Shown here in pieces: positions 23,101 to 34,286 of a DNA stretch of 64,000 nucleotides. This DNA is from Pontederia crassipes (taxonomy: Eukaryota; Streptophyta; Magnoliopsida; Commelinales; Pontederiaceae): positions 49,694,917 through 49,758,916 of the forward strand of contig CM060189.1 in the NCBI GenBank assembly GCA_030549335.1, written 5' to 3'. How positions within the stretch are numbered: the first letter of the stretch is position 1; every line of letters starts with the position of its first letter. The translations under genes were made by a program, and so were the position numbers. The notes under the pieces were generated by a model. It was not told the origin of the DNA. It made no database searches and saw only the letters and a program-made list of their open reading frames with translations.

Positions 23101-24243
23101 GCGCTAGTATTCTTCTCTCTCTCCGGCCATCTTCCGATCGTTAATTCACGATAGTCATAATACAAAAAATAAAACTTATATGTTCTAGATCAATATGGGG
23201 CCATTATGCGCAATATATGATTAACAAATCATAGCCTAAGGGGATTAGACATCTAAGGTACCTTTTTCGATCATTTTTCGTTCGTCGGAGCCACTGTCGT
23301 CGTTCTCTTTGATTCCGATCATTCCTGGCCGATGAAAGGGGTGCGGCTGACCTTCGAGCACGTCGAGAGAGGGCCGTTGTGCGTCGGATCTCTGTTGGAT
23401 CGTCCTGCCGCTCCTGTCACTCGGTGTGCGCCCCTCGTCGGAGAAGGGGAAGAGGAACAGAGGAGGCGGTGGTTGTTAATGGCGGTCGTTCAAGGGAGAG
23501 TCAACAGGGGTCCAAGGGCTTCTCTTCACGCCCTTTTATAGCTGCAAGTCGGCCTGATTCGGGGTGTAATTGGAGAGCGAATCGGTGAGGAAATCTCTCT
23601 CCCCATTTATTATTCATCCTTTTCTTCTTCCTTTTTATTTCAAATCTCTTTCCTTTCTTGCTCCTCCCATGATCTGAATTTGATTTAGCATTTAAATTCT
23701 TTCCATATTTGTGTTGATTCTTGTCAGACGTTACACAATGTGTGTTCGAATTCAAATCCCTTTCTTATTTGGATCCCTCGGCGCTTTAATTTTATTTATT
23801 TGATTTGAATTAAATTTTGAATACCCTTCCTCTTTTGATCTTTCCTTCTCCTGAATTTAATTTGCGTTTGAATTCTTTTCATATCCGTGTTGATGAAATT
23901 TGCCAGCCGTTACATGTTTCGAATTCCAATTCTTTCCTCTTTTGTATTCTTCCATGTTTTAATTATTCTTCCTTAATTACAATTTACATTTGATTCTTGA
24001 TTCCTCGCATTAATTGCAATTGATTTGCAATTTGAACGTTTCCTTATTTTTTAATTCGTTTCCTTCTTTAAGAATTGATTTCAATTAATTTTCAATTTGA
24101 ATTCCCCCATTAATGACATTGATTTCAATTGATTCCTCCATTAAATTAGTTGATTTCATGTTTTGATTTCTTTCATTAATTGCATTAAATTTCAATTTTG
24201 AATCATTTTTCCTTATATGGAATTTTACATACGTTACATTATT

Positions 24244-24259
24244 ACCCCCTTAAAAAAAA
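24244..24259 (-). other. Polypurine tract of chromovirus (minus strand)
   Basis: On the minus strand a T/A run leads to AAGGGGGT directly before the 3' LTR. It follows the FEDEFFLRG-like end of pol, an arrangement typical of this clade. Confidence 0.8.
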
Positions 24260-24718
24260 TTCGTCCTCAAATTTTGATAATAGTTGGGACTTACTAAACA
24301 GTCCGGGGAACTTTTCGTGCATCTTCGACTCTACCTCTCGTGTTGCTTCTTTTCCATGGTGATGCTTCCATGTCATCTTAACTAATGATATCTTTTTCTT
24401 CCCTTGTTGGTATTTTTGATACTCTAAATTTTCTATGGGCTGCTCCTCTTATGCTAGATCCTTCTTGAAGTTTGGTTTCTCAATTTGGGTCCTGTTGGCG
24501 TAGTCGTGCCTATATTTCTGGAGCAATGAAACATGGAAGACATTGTCGGAGGTAGAGCCAAAATGCATGCTGAGTCTCCCACTATATCTAAAAACTTCGA
24601 AAGGGCCTACATATGGTTCAACTTTTCTTTCTTACTAAATCGCATCACTCTTTTAATTAGTAGAACTTGATTGTCAGCCTTGAAAGTGTGCTCTCATCGC
24701 CTTTTATCTGCATAGGCC
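24260..24718 (-). pseudogene. Chromovirus pol C-terminus: integrase tail and chromodomain
   Basis: On the minus strand this begins inside the AYADKRR motif of the integrase C-terminal region, passes sequence like the GPF-type integrase tail, and ends in a chromodomain (around ISLVKMTWKHH and EATREVESKMHEKFPGLF) followed by FEDEFFLRG. The chromodomain directs chromovirus integration to marked chromatin in known families. A Trp usually found in the EATWEVE stretch reads Arg. Stops and frame changes are present. The upstream part of the same coding region continues at 34287 beyond the nested element. Confidence 0.82.
24714..24718. repeat. Target-site duplication of nested gag-only element, left copy
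   Basis: AGGCC precedes the left LTR and recurs exactly at 34282-34286. Confidence 0.93.
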
Positions 24719-27551
24719 TGATAGTGATATTTGGGAGGTTGAGTGATAACTTGCTTATTTTTGGGTCAAACTTGAGATTTTTCAATTTTTGTTTCAACTC
24801 CCTAATTCGCTCTCTACTGCAAGTATACAGGTCAATTGTAGTAACCCTAAATGCCGTATCCTAAATGTCGTGTCCACAGTGATTTGAAGTCCTAGACTAC
24901 CTAAAAACAATTTAGACAAATCCCATTTAAAGTGGCAAAAATAGATTTTTTAAAGGAAGTGAAAATAGATTTTTTTAGGAAAGTAAAATGATAACTGTTT
25001 TGAGGTTTCTGAAAAGTTAACTAAACTAGGTTATAAATGCTAATCTAGAGTCTAAAAGGGTTTATCTATCAATGAGGAAGGTCCTCCTAGGAATTGGGGT
25101 TCATCTAATTTAATTATGGAGGGAAATGGACAAGTTATCATTTTCTAGTCAAATCCAATTCAACTTTCAATATGATTTATTTTCACAGCTCAATTAGACC
25201 AGAACTAAACAATATATTGTCATATAATTTTTAGCCAAGTTGAATTAGAAGAGGATCCCCACTGAAAATCAAGTTATCACTATGTTCAATCCAAGTCACT
25301 TTGCTGATTTTTTGGCAATTCAATAAAACCTGAAATGATAACTTCTAAATTGCACTTTGAAAATGAAGGGAATGCTTCAATTAGCTAAACAAGGATGAAA
25401 TCAAATCCAATATTAATGCAAATGCTCCTTGGTTTATCTCTAAACTACAAGAGGATTTAAAATAAGCTTCTCAACTGCAAATTCAAATGAAATCCACATT
25501 TCCATTAATGAATTGGATAGAAATCAGCACCTAATACAAGTTTGGGAAATCAGAAATTGTCATTGCTCCTTGGCTCATCTCTGAATCTCAAGGAAGGCCT
25601 TAAAATCATCTCTCAATGGTGGATTAAAATGGGGCTTAACAATGGCAATCAGATTTTAGGAAACCAAAAATCAGCAACTCGTTCAAATCAGGAAAAATCA
25701 AATGTGATTACAGATTTGAATCATAGGAATGTCAAAGCTTCTCAATCCATTTCTGAACAAGATTGGGATAGATGTTAACCTCTCAGTTGTTCAATTAATT
25801 CAATCCCCAATGACAATCAGATTCAAACAGCCCAAGAAAATGAGAAATCAAATTGTTCAAAAATCAGGAAAGCAGAAAATCAACAATAATTACAAATTAG
25901 AACCTTAGGAATGTCATTACATCTTGATCATTTCTGAACTAGAATGGAACCATAAGATAACCTCTCAGTTGTCAAAACAATTGGGGCTCCACAATGACAA
26001 AATAGACTCTAAAAATTCAGAAATCAGGAAGGCATTCAGAATTCATATTCCAGAAAAATCAGATTTCAGAAAGTAGAAATCAGAATTCTATTTGGGTTTG
26101 TATCTAGAACTTGGATTTGATTCTTGATTCATTTCGCAACAAGGGTTAGACCAAATGATAACTTCTCAGTTATAAATACAAATAGGGTCTTCAAATGACA
26201 AGATCAGATTCATAACAGTTCAGATTCAGAATTGTAAAACCAGAAATTCAGCATTCAGAAATCAGTGTAGGAAGTTTGAACTTATCCCTAATCCATGCAC
26301 AATTAATCTAGACTACTACCCTATCCTAGGAGAGCTAAATCATACTAAACTGATTAGAAAATTGATACAAATCATCCTGCAATTAGTAGATATGAAGGTT
26401 GTCCACAGGATCAGATTTGCAGCAACTCTTCAGCTCCTTCCCTCTTGCTTCCTGTCCAGCCACCATCCAAATGGAGGCCCTCCTCTTTCCTCCAGGTTTT
26501 CCAGCTTATATGTGACTCTTGTCCACCCTTGGATGCAGATGAGAAGGTTCCCTTGTGCCTTGATCATGCCAAGTGTCCTGATCCAGAAAATATTTGCAGT
26601 GACAGGTTTTTGGACAGCCAAAAAGCAAGTGGTCCCCCCTCTTTTTCCCTCTTTGTGCAGCCCTCTTTTCCCTGCTAGAAAATCCACAACAGCAAACATC
26701 AATGTCCTCTAGTAAGAAATAAACAAATAAGGATTAGGACAGCAAGTAAACTCAGCTCAATAATCAAAAGGAGTTTGGTGTTATACAAGAGTGGAAATCA
26801 ATATGAAAAACTAATAGTTTTGGAATCCGAAAATGATAACTTTGCACTAATCATGGAAATTATCCAAATACAAGTGATTCAAGGCATTAGAGGCATCAAA
26901 TGGATTGGGGTGGCAAGTGAGTGAAGTCAAAAATCAAATATAAATAAGATTTCATAGAAATGATAACTTGGGCGCCAAAACGATAACTTGATTGCCTTAA
27001 AAATGATAACTTGTCATAACTTTTATTGTGGTTATCTAAATGTGATCAAATTTGAACAGCAATGAGTTTGGACAATAATATAATGAATGCCTAAGGCCTT
27101 TGTGCAGATTTGACAGTTTTGCATGTCGAAATGATAGTTTTGCTCTTTAACGATAACTTGGCATTGAAAAAATAATAACTTATTCAAATGGATTTATAAT
27201 TTTGCACAAGTTGAGATATGATCATCCAAATATGATTCATTCATGATGGCAATGGATTTAGGGCAGAATAATCACTGGAATTTAGCTCAATAAAAATAAT
27301 GACACTTATGCATTTGTAATGATAACTTGCCCTAAAAATTATAACTTGGCATAGAATTTAATTATTAATGAATTTTGACATTTCAGAACCTCTATGCATA
27401 GGGAATTGAGTATAAAATGAGCAAGATCAACTAGTTATCATAATTCATGCATTTCAAACATAATTGGCCAAAAGTTGGACAATTTAGGGATTCGATAGGG
27501 TGAAATGCATCTAAAATGGGATAAAAAACTATATTGATCAGCTAGTGATCA
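24719..27551 (-). repeat. 3' LTR of gag-only element
   Basis: Closely similar to 31471-34281, differing by scattered substitutions and small indels (a few percent by eye). Starts TGATAGTGA on the plus strand and ends GTGATCA. Contains repeated GATAACTTG words. The higher-GC stretch 26400-26700 is shared with the other LTR and has open frames on both strands, but no recognised protein. Confidence 0.93.
26962..27348. repeat. GATAACTTG motif array in LTR
   Basis: GATAACTT-type words start at 26962, 26982 and 27005; at 27133, 27152 and 27174; and at 27321 and 27340. Within clusters the spacing is 19-23 bp, and clusters recur about every 170-190 bp. More copies, some inverted, are scattered elsewhere in the LTR. 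Confidence 0.7.
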
Positions 27552-27566
27552 AACTCCCCCAAGCTT
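27552..27566 (-). other. Polypurine tract of gag-only element
   Basis: AAGCTTGGGGGAGTT on the minus strand directly precedes the 3' LTR. The Athila-like element at 52747-52760 has the close relative AGCTTGGGGGAATT. Confidence 0.85.
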
Positions 27567-29068
27567 AGCCTTTTGCTTGTCCTCAAGCAAAACATTCAGA
27601 AATTAAGGACAAACTTGAATTAAAAGTCCACAAATGAATTAAAAGTCAGCTGAATTGAGTCCAATAAGTTTCCCACTTTGCCAACACTCCATCCCATTCT
27701 TTCCAATTCCCAAATTCTAGCTGAGGAGTCACAAAGGTTAAAGCAAATTTAAGCCATGAAAGAAGTACTAACATTAACTGATTTGGTTTACAAGGATTGT
27801 CAACTTTACTAAAAAGTTTGAAACATCAATCTCTTCATGAACAGATTTTTCATTGCTTAAACATGTTTGAAAACTTGACTTTTATTCTTGAGGATGCAAT
27901 AAATAGGTTTGAACCTGATTTTTATTCATGCTGGTCACAGGATAAAAATCCTGGCTTTATTCAGGAGAGGTTTCTTTTTGAAATTTTCACTCTCTTTATT
28001 CATGTATGCATGCAATGCAAAATGCAACTTTTCACTTTTCCTTTTTCATTTTTCTTTTTCTACTATGTTCAAGAAGTGAGCAATGGTTCATACTCAAGTA
28101 TAGTTTATATCCTTAAATGCAAATAGGCAAGATTTTCTATTTAACATGGCAGCAAGATCTTTGACTCCTTTCTAGACATCTTCTACTTTCCAATTAATCC
28201 ATAAATGTCAGCTAGTGTTACCCACAAAAAGAAAAATTTTCAGCTAAAAATTAATTCAAATGCATCTGAATTGATAATGTCAATTAAAGCAAGAAGACTG
28301 ATGGCCAAGTTGGCCACTTGGTATTGGAGTGTACCAACTGTCATAATGAAGTATTCTACCCATTTCAGAGTTAAAATAAATTCAGAATTGAGTTGAGCCC
28401 AAAAAATGATAACCAAGTGATAACTTGTTCAAACAATGATTACCTGATGGTAAATGATGATATAAGTATTAAAATAGATTGAAAACATGGTGTAAAGGTT
28501 TGAAAAGTACCAGGTTTCCTCCCCCAAACTTAACCTCAACACTATCTATAGTGTTGGAAAGTAAGGCAAGGGAGAGGGTTGGGAGGGTATGAAATATATG
28601 AAATTTGCATTTGGTCCCTTCCAATGTGTCTTGCATCTCAATCTAAGTCTTCAGGTGTTCCATTCTTCATGAATTTCATCTAATCCTGTAGAGAAACAAG
28701 AGAGATCAGTGGGGTATTCAATATCAGATTTTTAGATGCACAATTCAACAATTCATTGATATTCACTAGAATCCACTGAAATTCAGCAAAGATGGAATGG
28801 GATAACTAATATGAATGATAATTCAGATATTAATATGATGATTTCAGCATGAGAGAAAAGATAATATCAGTTATCAATAGGATTTCAATGAAAAGAGTTA
28901 AAATTAAGGATAGGGATACTCCCTTCTTGTCAATTTGTGGATGGATCTGATTCCTCCCTTCTTTATTCCTGCAAAACAGAAAAATTAAGTGTAAAATGAC
29001 TTGGGTTACCTCCCAAGAAGTGCCCTACTTTAATGTCTTAGGCTGGACATTTTTTCAACTTCTTCATG
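27567..29068 (-). other. Non-coding interior of gag-only element
   Basis: About 1.5 kb where pol would lie in an autonomous element. No reverse transcriptase, integrase or RNase H motif was found on either strand. It contains the inverted repeat at 29000-29017. Confidence 0.7.
29000..29017 (-). other. Conserved-looking hairpin CTTGGGAGGTAACCCAAG
   Basis: On the minus strand CTTGGG and CCCAAG form a six-base-pair stem around AGGTAA, just downstream of the last gag-like frame and within ACTTCTTGGGAGGTAACCCA. From memory, a similar 'TTGGGAGGCAACCCA' stretch recurs in interiors of plant Athila/Tat-type elements. Its role is unknown; an RNA packaging or dimerisation signal is a guess. Confidence 0.5.
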
Positions 29069-31126
29069 TCAAGGAGGTTTAAATAGTATGATATGATCAA
29101 GTAGAGATCTCAATCTATGGACAACTTCACTAATTAAGTATGAATATCTTTGTTTGTTAATGATTGGCCTTTGTTTTTCACTTGGATGTACCCCTCCTTC
29201 ATTGTTCCAGAAGTCTACTAGCTTTTCATCTCTAGAATCCTCATGTGTGATATATGAATTCCCTGAATTAGGAAAAGGTTTCAGCTCCAATTGGGAGGAA
29301 ATGTCTTGAGTTGAATTGGTGTGGGGTTCAACAGTGAAAACCTCCAACACCCCATTTTGGAATTCTGAATTCCCTACTAATTGGAGTGCGTTCACAGCTG
29401 ATTTATATGCTTTGGCTTCTGGATCCTCTAATTCCTTCAAATGATCAAACATTAGGCACCTTTGCAATGGATCTTCAATGGGAATTATAGGAGAAACTTG
29501 TTGTACAATCTGATCCAGCTGCCCCTTTTCAAAATCTTTTTCTTGAAAATTTGGCCTACTAATAACTTGTGACAATTGGGCCTTGACCAATCTTTGTGGG
29601 AATGGTACCTTGTCAAAGATCCTTCCATTGGCCTCATTTTGAAAGTTCCTTTTCTGACTTCTCACAGCAGCCTCTTCAATTTCTTTTTCTTTAGGTTCTG
29701 AACAGGAGTGTTCCTCAACTGAATTTCCTTCCACATTCTTGGAGTTTGAATTCTCTTGAGCTGGATTGGCCTCTACATTTTGCATTCGCTCTTCAACCAA
29801 CCTCCACTCCTAAGTTGAATGGCTTTGGCTTGTTCTTTAGGGTTCATCTCTGGCTGTCCAGAAAAAAACAAAGGGGGTCTAGCTGAAGTGCTGTCCTGCT
29901 GAGCAAATTGGTTTTCAATCATTTTCTGATTTGCACTCATGGTTTCCAATCTAGAATTGATTTTCAATATTTCCTCTCCTTGGCTGTCCTGCTTCTTCAA
30001 GATTTGTTGTAGCATCTCTTTCATTTTAGTTTGGAATTGAGAAGCCTGACTTTGTGGAGGTTGCTCATAAGAGGTCATTTGCATAGGAGCATTTGAAGGT
30101 TGAGTTGTATATGGAGGTGGCTGGTTTTTTGGCAAAATCTTGGGTTTCTAATTAGAATTATGCATTGGTGGACCTTGATAATGATTTTCCTTATAGAAAA
30201 AAATAGGGATGGTTCCTGTTTTTTGGAGTATAGAATTTAGAAGGGGGCATCACCGCATAATTCCCTACAACATTAACTTGGTCTATGGATTGCTCATGTT
30301 GCTGCATTATCAAGTTGCAACTCTCAGTGATATGGCCCTGGTTTCCACATACATCACATCTTGATTCACAATTGGAAGGCTTTCCTACATTAGTTGACAA
30401 ATTCAACTTCTCCAATGTCCTTTTCAATCCTTCTTCAATCTGGACAGCAAAGTTATTAACTTGAATTTCATTGGATGGCCTCCTTGTCCTGTCATGTGTA
30501 AGGAAATGGTGGTTTTTGGCCATGTTCTCAATTAATTGATAGGCCTCATCAATATTTTTGGAGGCAAAATTCTCTCCTGCAGCAGTGTCCAATGCCACTT
30601 TAGATGGAAAATTCAGACCCTTGTGGAAATAGTAGACCAACTGCCATTTCTCAAATCCATGGTGTGGACATACTCTCAACAAGCTTTGGAGTCTTTGCCA
30701 TGCATCACATATGCTCTCCTGATCCAATTGGTAAAACATGACAATCTGATCCCTATAGTTATCAGTTTTGCTAGGTGGAAAGAATTTAGCCAGAAATAAT
30801 TGAACTATGGACTCCCAAGTGGCAATCTCTTCTGATTTGAGGGTCTTGTACCAAATCTTTGCCTTGTCCTTGAGTGAGAAGGGGAACAACTTCATGTAGA
30901 CAGCATCCATGGGTGTATTGTTGAAGTGAACAATGCTGCAATTCTCCTTGAAGTTGTCAAGGTGTGAAATTGGATCCTCATTCCCCAATCCAGCAAATTG
31001 GTATTGCCCTATCATTGTGATTAGTGCTAGATTCACTTCAAAGTTGGCCACAGGTGCTCCATCCCCTTGTTCATTTCTGACATTGATGGGTGAATAATAA
31101 TCCTTTAGTGTCCTTGAAGCTGTCAT
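29069..31126 (-). pseudogene. Athila-like gag with Glu-rich extension, frameshifted
   Basis: Three minus-strand pieces in two frames form one gag. The first (31126-30191, 311 codons) has the retrotransposon gag core (GLGNEDPISHLDNF, LFPFSLKDKAKIWY, WESIVQLFLAKFFPP) and a CCHC knuckle (CDVCGNQGHITESC). It ends in a run of seven T residues with a frame change. The second (from about 30180 to 29773) is Gln-rich with a short coiled-coil-like part and has an in-frame stop near its start. The third (29800-29069, 243 codons) is acidic, with FDKVPFPQRLVKAQ, a motif seen between gag and protease in Athila relatives, then a unique C-terminus ending at 29069. No protease follows. ATG 31126 is the first in frame with the gag core. 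Confidence 0.82.
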
Positions 31127-31446
31127 ATTTTGGTTTGCAACCTCTTCAAATTCTAGATTATGTGCCTCTTTTTCAAAAAATCCTCCTTGCTTCTTCTCTT
31201 TGAAGTCTCCTCATTCTATTAAATCTCCTTTCAGGTTCTGGTTGAGATAGATATAAGTCCTCTTGATGGTCCAAGTCCTGCATAAAGGAATTCAGAAGTA
31301 TCAAATTCAAGAAAGAAAGGAAAACTAGACAAAAATTGAAAATTGGGAATGATAACTTGCAAAAACTGAAAATTGGCCTAACAAATGGACTAAAAATTAA
31401 TCTAAAACTAATCTAAACTATCTAAGTTAGCCTAATTGACTTCAAA

Positions 31447-31464
31447 TCCCCGGCAACGGCGCCA
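31447..31464 (-). other. Primer-binding site (tRNA-Asp) of gag-only element
   Basis: TGGCGCCGTTGCCGGGGA on the minus strand, six bases from the 5' LTR. It matches the tRNA-Asp primer site used by plant Athila/Tat elements. Confidence 0.88.
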
Positions 31465-31470
31465 AAAACT

Positions 31471-34281
31471 TAATAGTGACATTTGGGAGGTTGAGTAATA
31501 ACTTGCTGATTTTTGGGTCAAACTTGAGATTTTTCAATTTTTGTTTCAACTCCCTAATTCACTCTCTACTGCAAATATACAGGTCAATTGTAGTAACCCT
31601 AAATGTCGTATCCACAATGATTTGAAGTCCTAGACTACCTAAAAATAATTTAGACTAATCATATTTAAAATGGCAAAAACAAATTTTTTAAAGGAAGTGA
31701 AAATAGATTTTTTTAGTAAAGTAAAATGATAACTGTTTTGAGGCTTCTGAAAAGTTAACTAAACTAGGTTATAAATGCTAATCTAGAGTCTAAAAGGGTT
31801 TATCTATCAATGAGGAAGGTCCTCCTAGGAATTGGGGTTCATCTAATTTAATTATGGAGGGAAATGGACAAGTTATCATTTTCTAGTCAAATCCAATTCA
31901 ACTTTCAATATGATTTATTTTCACAGCTCAATTAGACCAGAACTAAATAATATATTGTCATATAATTTTTAGCCAAGTTGAATTAGAAGAGGATCCCCAC
32001 TGAAAATCAAGTTATCACTATGTTCAATCCAAGTCACTTTGCTGATTTTTTGGCAATTCAATAAAACCTGAAATGATAACTTCTAAATTGCACTTTGAAA
32101 ATGAAGGGAATGCTTCAATCAACTAAACAAGGATGAAATCAAATCCAATATTAATGCAAATGCTCCTTGGTTTATCGCTAAACTACAAGAGAATTTAAAA
32201 TCAGCTTCTCAACTGCAAATTCAAATGAAATCCACATTTCCATTAATGAATTGGATAGAAATCAGCACCTAATACAAGTTTGGGAAATCAGAAATTGTCA
32301 TCGCTCCTTGGCTCATCTCTGAATCTCAAGGAAGACCTTAAAATCATCTCTCAATGGTGGATTAAAATGGGGCTTAACAATGGCAATCAGATTTTAGGAA
32401 ACCAGAAATCAGCAACTCGTTCAAATCAGGAAAAATCAAATGTGATTACAGATTTGAATCATAGGAATGTCAAAGCTTCTCAATCCATTTCTGAACAAGA
32501 TTGGGATAGATGTTAACCTCTCATTGTTCAATTAATTCAATCCCCAATGACAATCAGATTCAAACAGCCCAGGAAAATGAGAAATCAAATTGTTCAAAAA
32601 TCAGGAAAGCAGAAAATCAACAACAATTACAAATTAGAACCTTAGGAATGTCATTGCATCTTGATGAACTAGAATGGAACCATAAGATAACCTCTCAGTT
32701 GTCAAAACAATTGGGGCTCCACAATGACAAAATAGACTCTAAAAATTCAGAAATCAGGAAGGCATTCAGAATTCATATTCCAGAAAAATCAGATTTCAGA
32801 AAGTAGAAATCAGAATTCTATTTGGGTTTGTATCTAGAACATGGCATTGATTCTTGATTCATTTCTGAATAAGGGTTAGACCAAATGATAACTTCTCAGT
32901 TATAAATACAAATAGGGTCTTCAAATGACAAGATCAGATTCCTAACAGTTCAGATTCAGAATTGTAGAACCAGAATTCAGAATTCAGAAATTAGTGGTGG
33001 AAGTTTGAACTTATCCCTAATCCATGCACAATTAATCTAGACTACTACCCTATCCTAGGAGAGCTAAATCATACTAAACTGATTAAAAAATTGATACAAA
33101 TCATCCTGCAATTAGTAGATATGAAGGTTGTCCACAGGATCAGATTTGCAGCAACTCTTCAGCTCCTTCCCTCTTGCTTCCTGTCCAGCCACCATCCAAA
33201 TGGAGGCCCTCCTCTTTCCTCCAGGTTTTCCAGCTTATATGTGACTCTTGTCCACCCTTGGATGCAGATGAGAAGGTTCCCTTGTGCCTTGATCATGCCA
33301 AGTGTCCTGATCCAGAAAATATTTGCAGTGACAGGTTTTTGGACAGCCAAAAAGCAAGTGGTCCCCCCTCTTTTTCCCTCTTTGTGCAGCCCTCTTTTCC
33401 CTGCTAGAAAATCCACAATAGCAAACATCAATGTCCTCTAGTAAGAAATAAACAAATAAGGATTAGGACAACAAGTAAACTCAGCTCAATAATCAAAAGG
33501 AGTTTGGTGTTATACAAGAGTGGAAATCAATATGAAAAACTAATGGTTTTGGAATCCGGAAATGATAACTTTGCACTAATCATGGAAATTATCCAAATAC
33601 AAGTGATTCAAGGCATTAGATGCATCAAATGGATTGGGGTGGCAAGTGAGTGAAGTCAGAAATCAAATATAAATAAGATTTCATATAAATGATAACTTGG
33701 GTGCCAAAACAATAACTTGATTGCCTTAAAATTGATAACTTATCATAACTTTTGTTGTGTTTATCCAAATGTGATCAAATTTGAACAGAAATGAGTTAGG
33801 ACAATAATATAATGAATGTCTAAGGCCTTTGTACAGATTTGACAGTTTTGCATGTCGAAATGATAGTTTTGCCCTTTAACGATAACTTGACATTGGAAAA
33901 ATGATAACTTATTCAAATGGATTTATAATTTTGCACAAGTTGAGATATTATCATCCAAATATGATTCATTCATGATGGCAATGGATTTGGGACAGAATAA
34001 TCACTGGAATTCAGCTCAATTAAAATAATGACAACTTATGCATTTGTAATGATAACTTGCCCTAAAAATGATAACTTGGCATAGAATTTAATTATTAATG
34101 GATTTTGGCATTTCAGAACCTCTATGCACAGGGAATTGAGTATAAAATGAGCAAGATCAACTAGTTATCACAATTCATGCATTTCAAATATAATTGGCCA
34201 AAAGTTGGGCAATTTAGGGATTCGATAGGGTGAAATGAATCTAAAATGGGATAAAAAACTATATTGATCAGCTAGTGATCA
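31471..34281 (-). repeat. 5' LTR of gag-only element
   Basis: Direct repeat of 24719-27551. The plus-strand start reads TAATAGTGAC where the other LTR has TGATAGTGAT, so the terminal CA (minus strand) has mutated. The GATAACTTG words are also present here. Confidence 0.93.
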
Positions 34282-34286
34282 AGGCC
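34282..34286. repeat. Target-site duplication of nested gag-only element, right copy
   Basis: AGGCC, identical to 24714-24718. Reading the flanks across the element joins the integrase-tail motif in frame. Confidence 0.93.

Larger units (their letters stand above)
21490..24238 (-). repeat. Truncated 3' LTR of chromovirus
   Basis: Matches 37342-40122 along its whole length and ends at the TGTAACG tip (minus strand) at 24238. The portion equivalent to 36673-37341 is missing and replaced by unrelated TATGTG-rich DNA. Homology stops abruptly at TTCCGTAAC (21490). Confidence 0.9.
24719..34281 (-). mobile_element. Gag-only Athila-like LTR retrotransposon (9,563 bp), nested
   Basis: Two LTRs of 2,833 and 2,811 bp in direct orientation flank 3.9 kb of interior, with exact AGGCC duplications. 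The primer site for tRNA-Asp (31447-31464) and the AAGCTTGGGGGAGTT purine tract (27552-27566) set the direction as minus strand. The interior encodes an Athila-like gag with a CCHC knuckle and then a Glu-rich extension, but no protease, reverse transcriptase or integrase. It would rely on enzymes of another element. It matches the plant class described as terminal-repeat retrotransposons with a GAG domain. Confidence 0.9.

Noticed and set aside
26362-26712. 116-codon frame in the LTR, nearly identical at 33091-33441
   Set aside because: The repetition is due to the two LTRs of one element. The frame is antisense to the element and has no recognisable domain.
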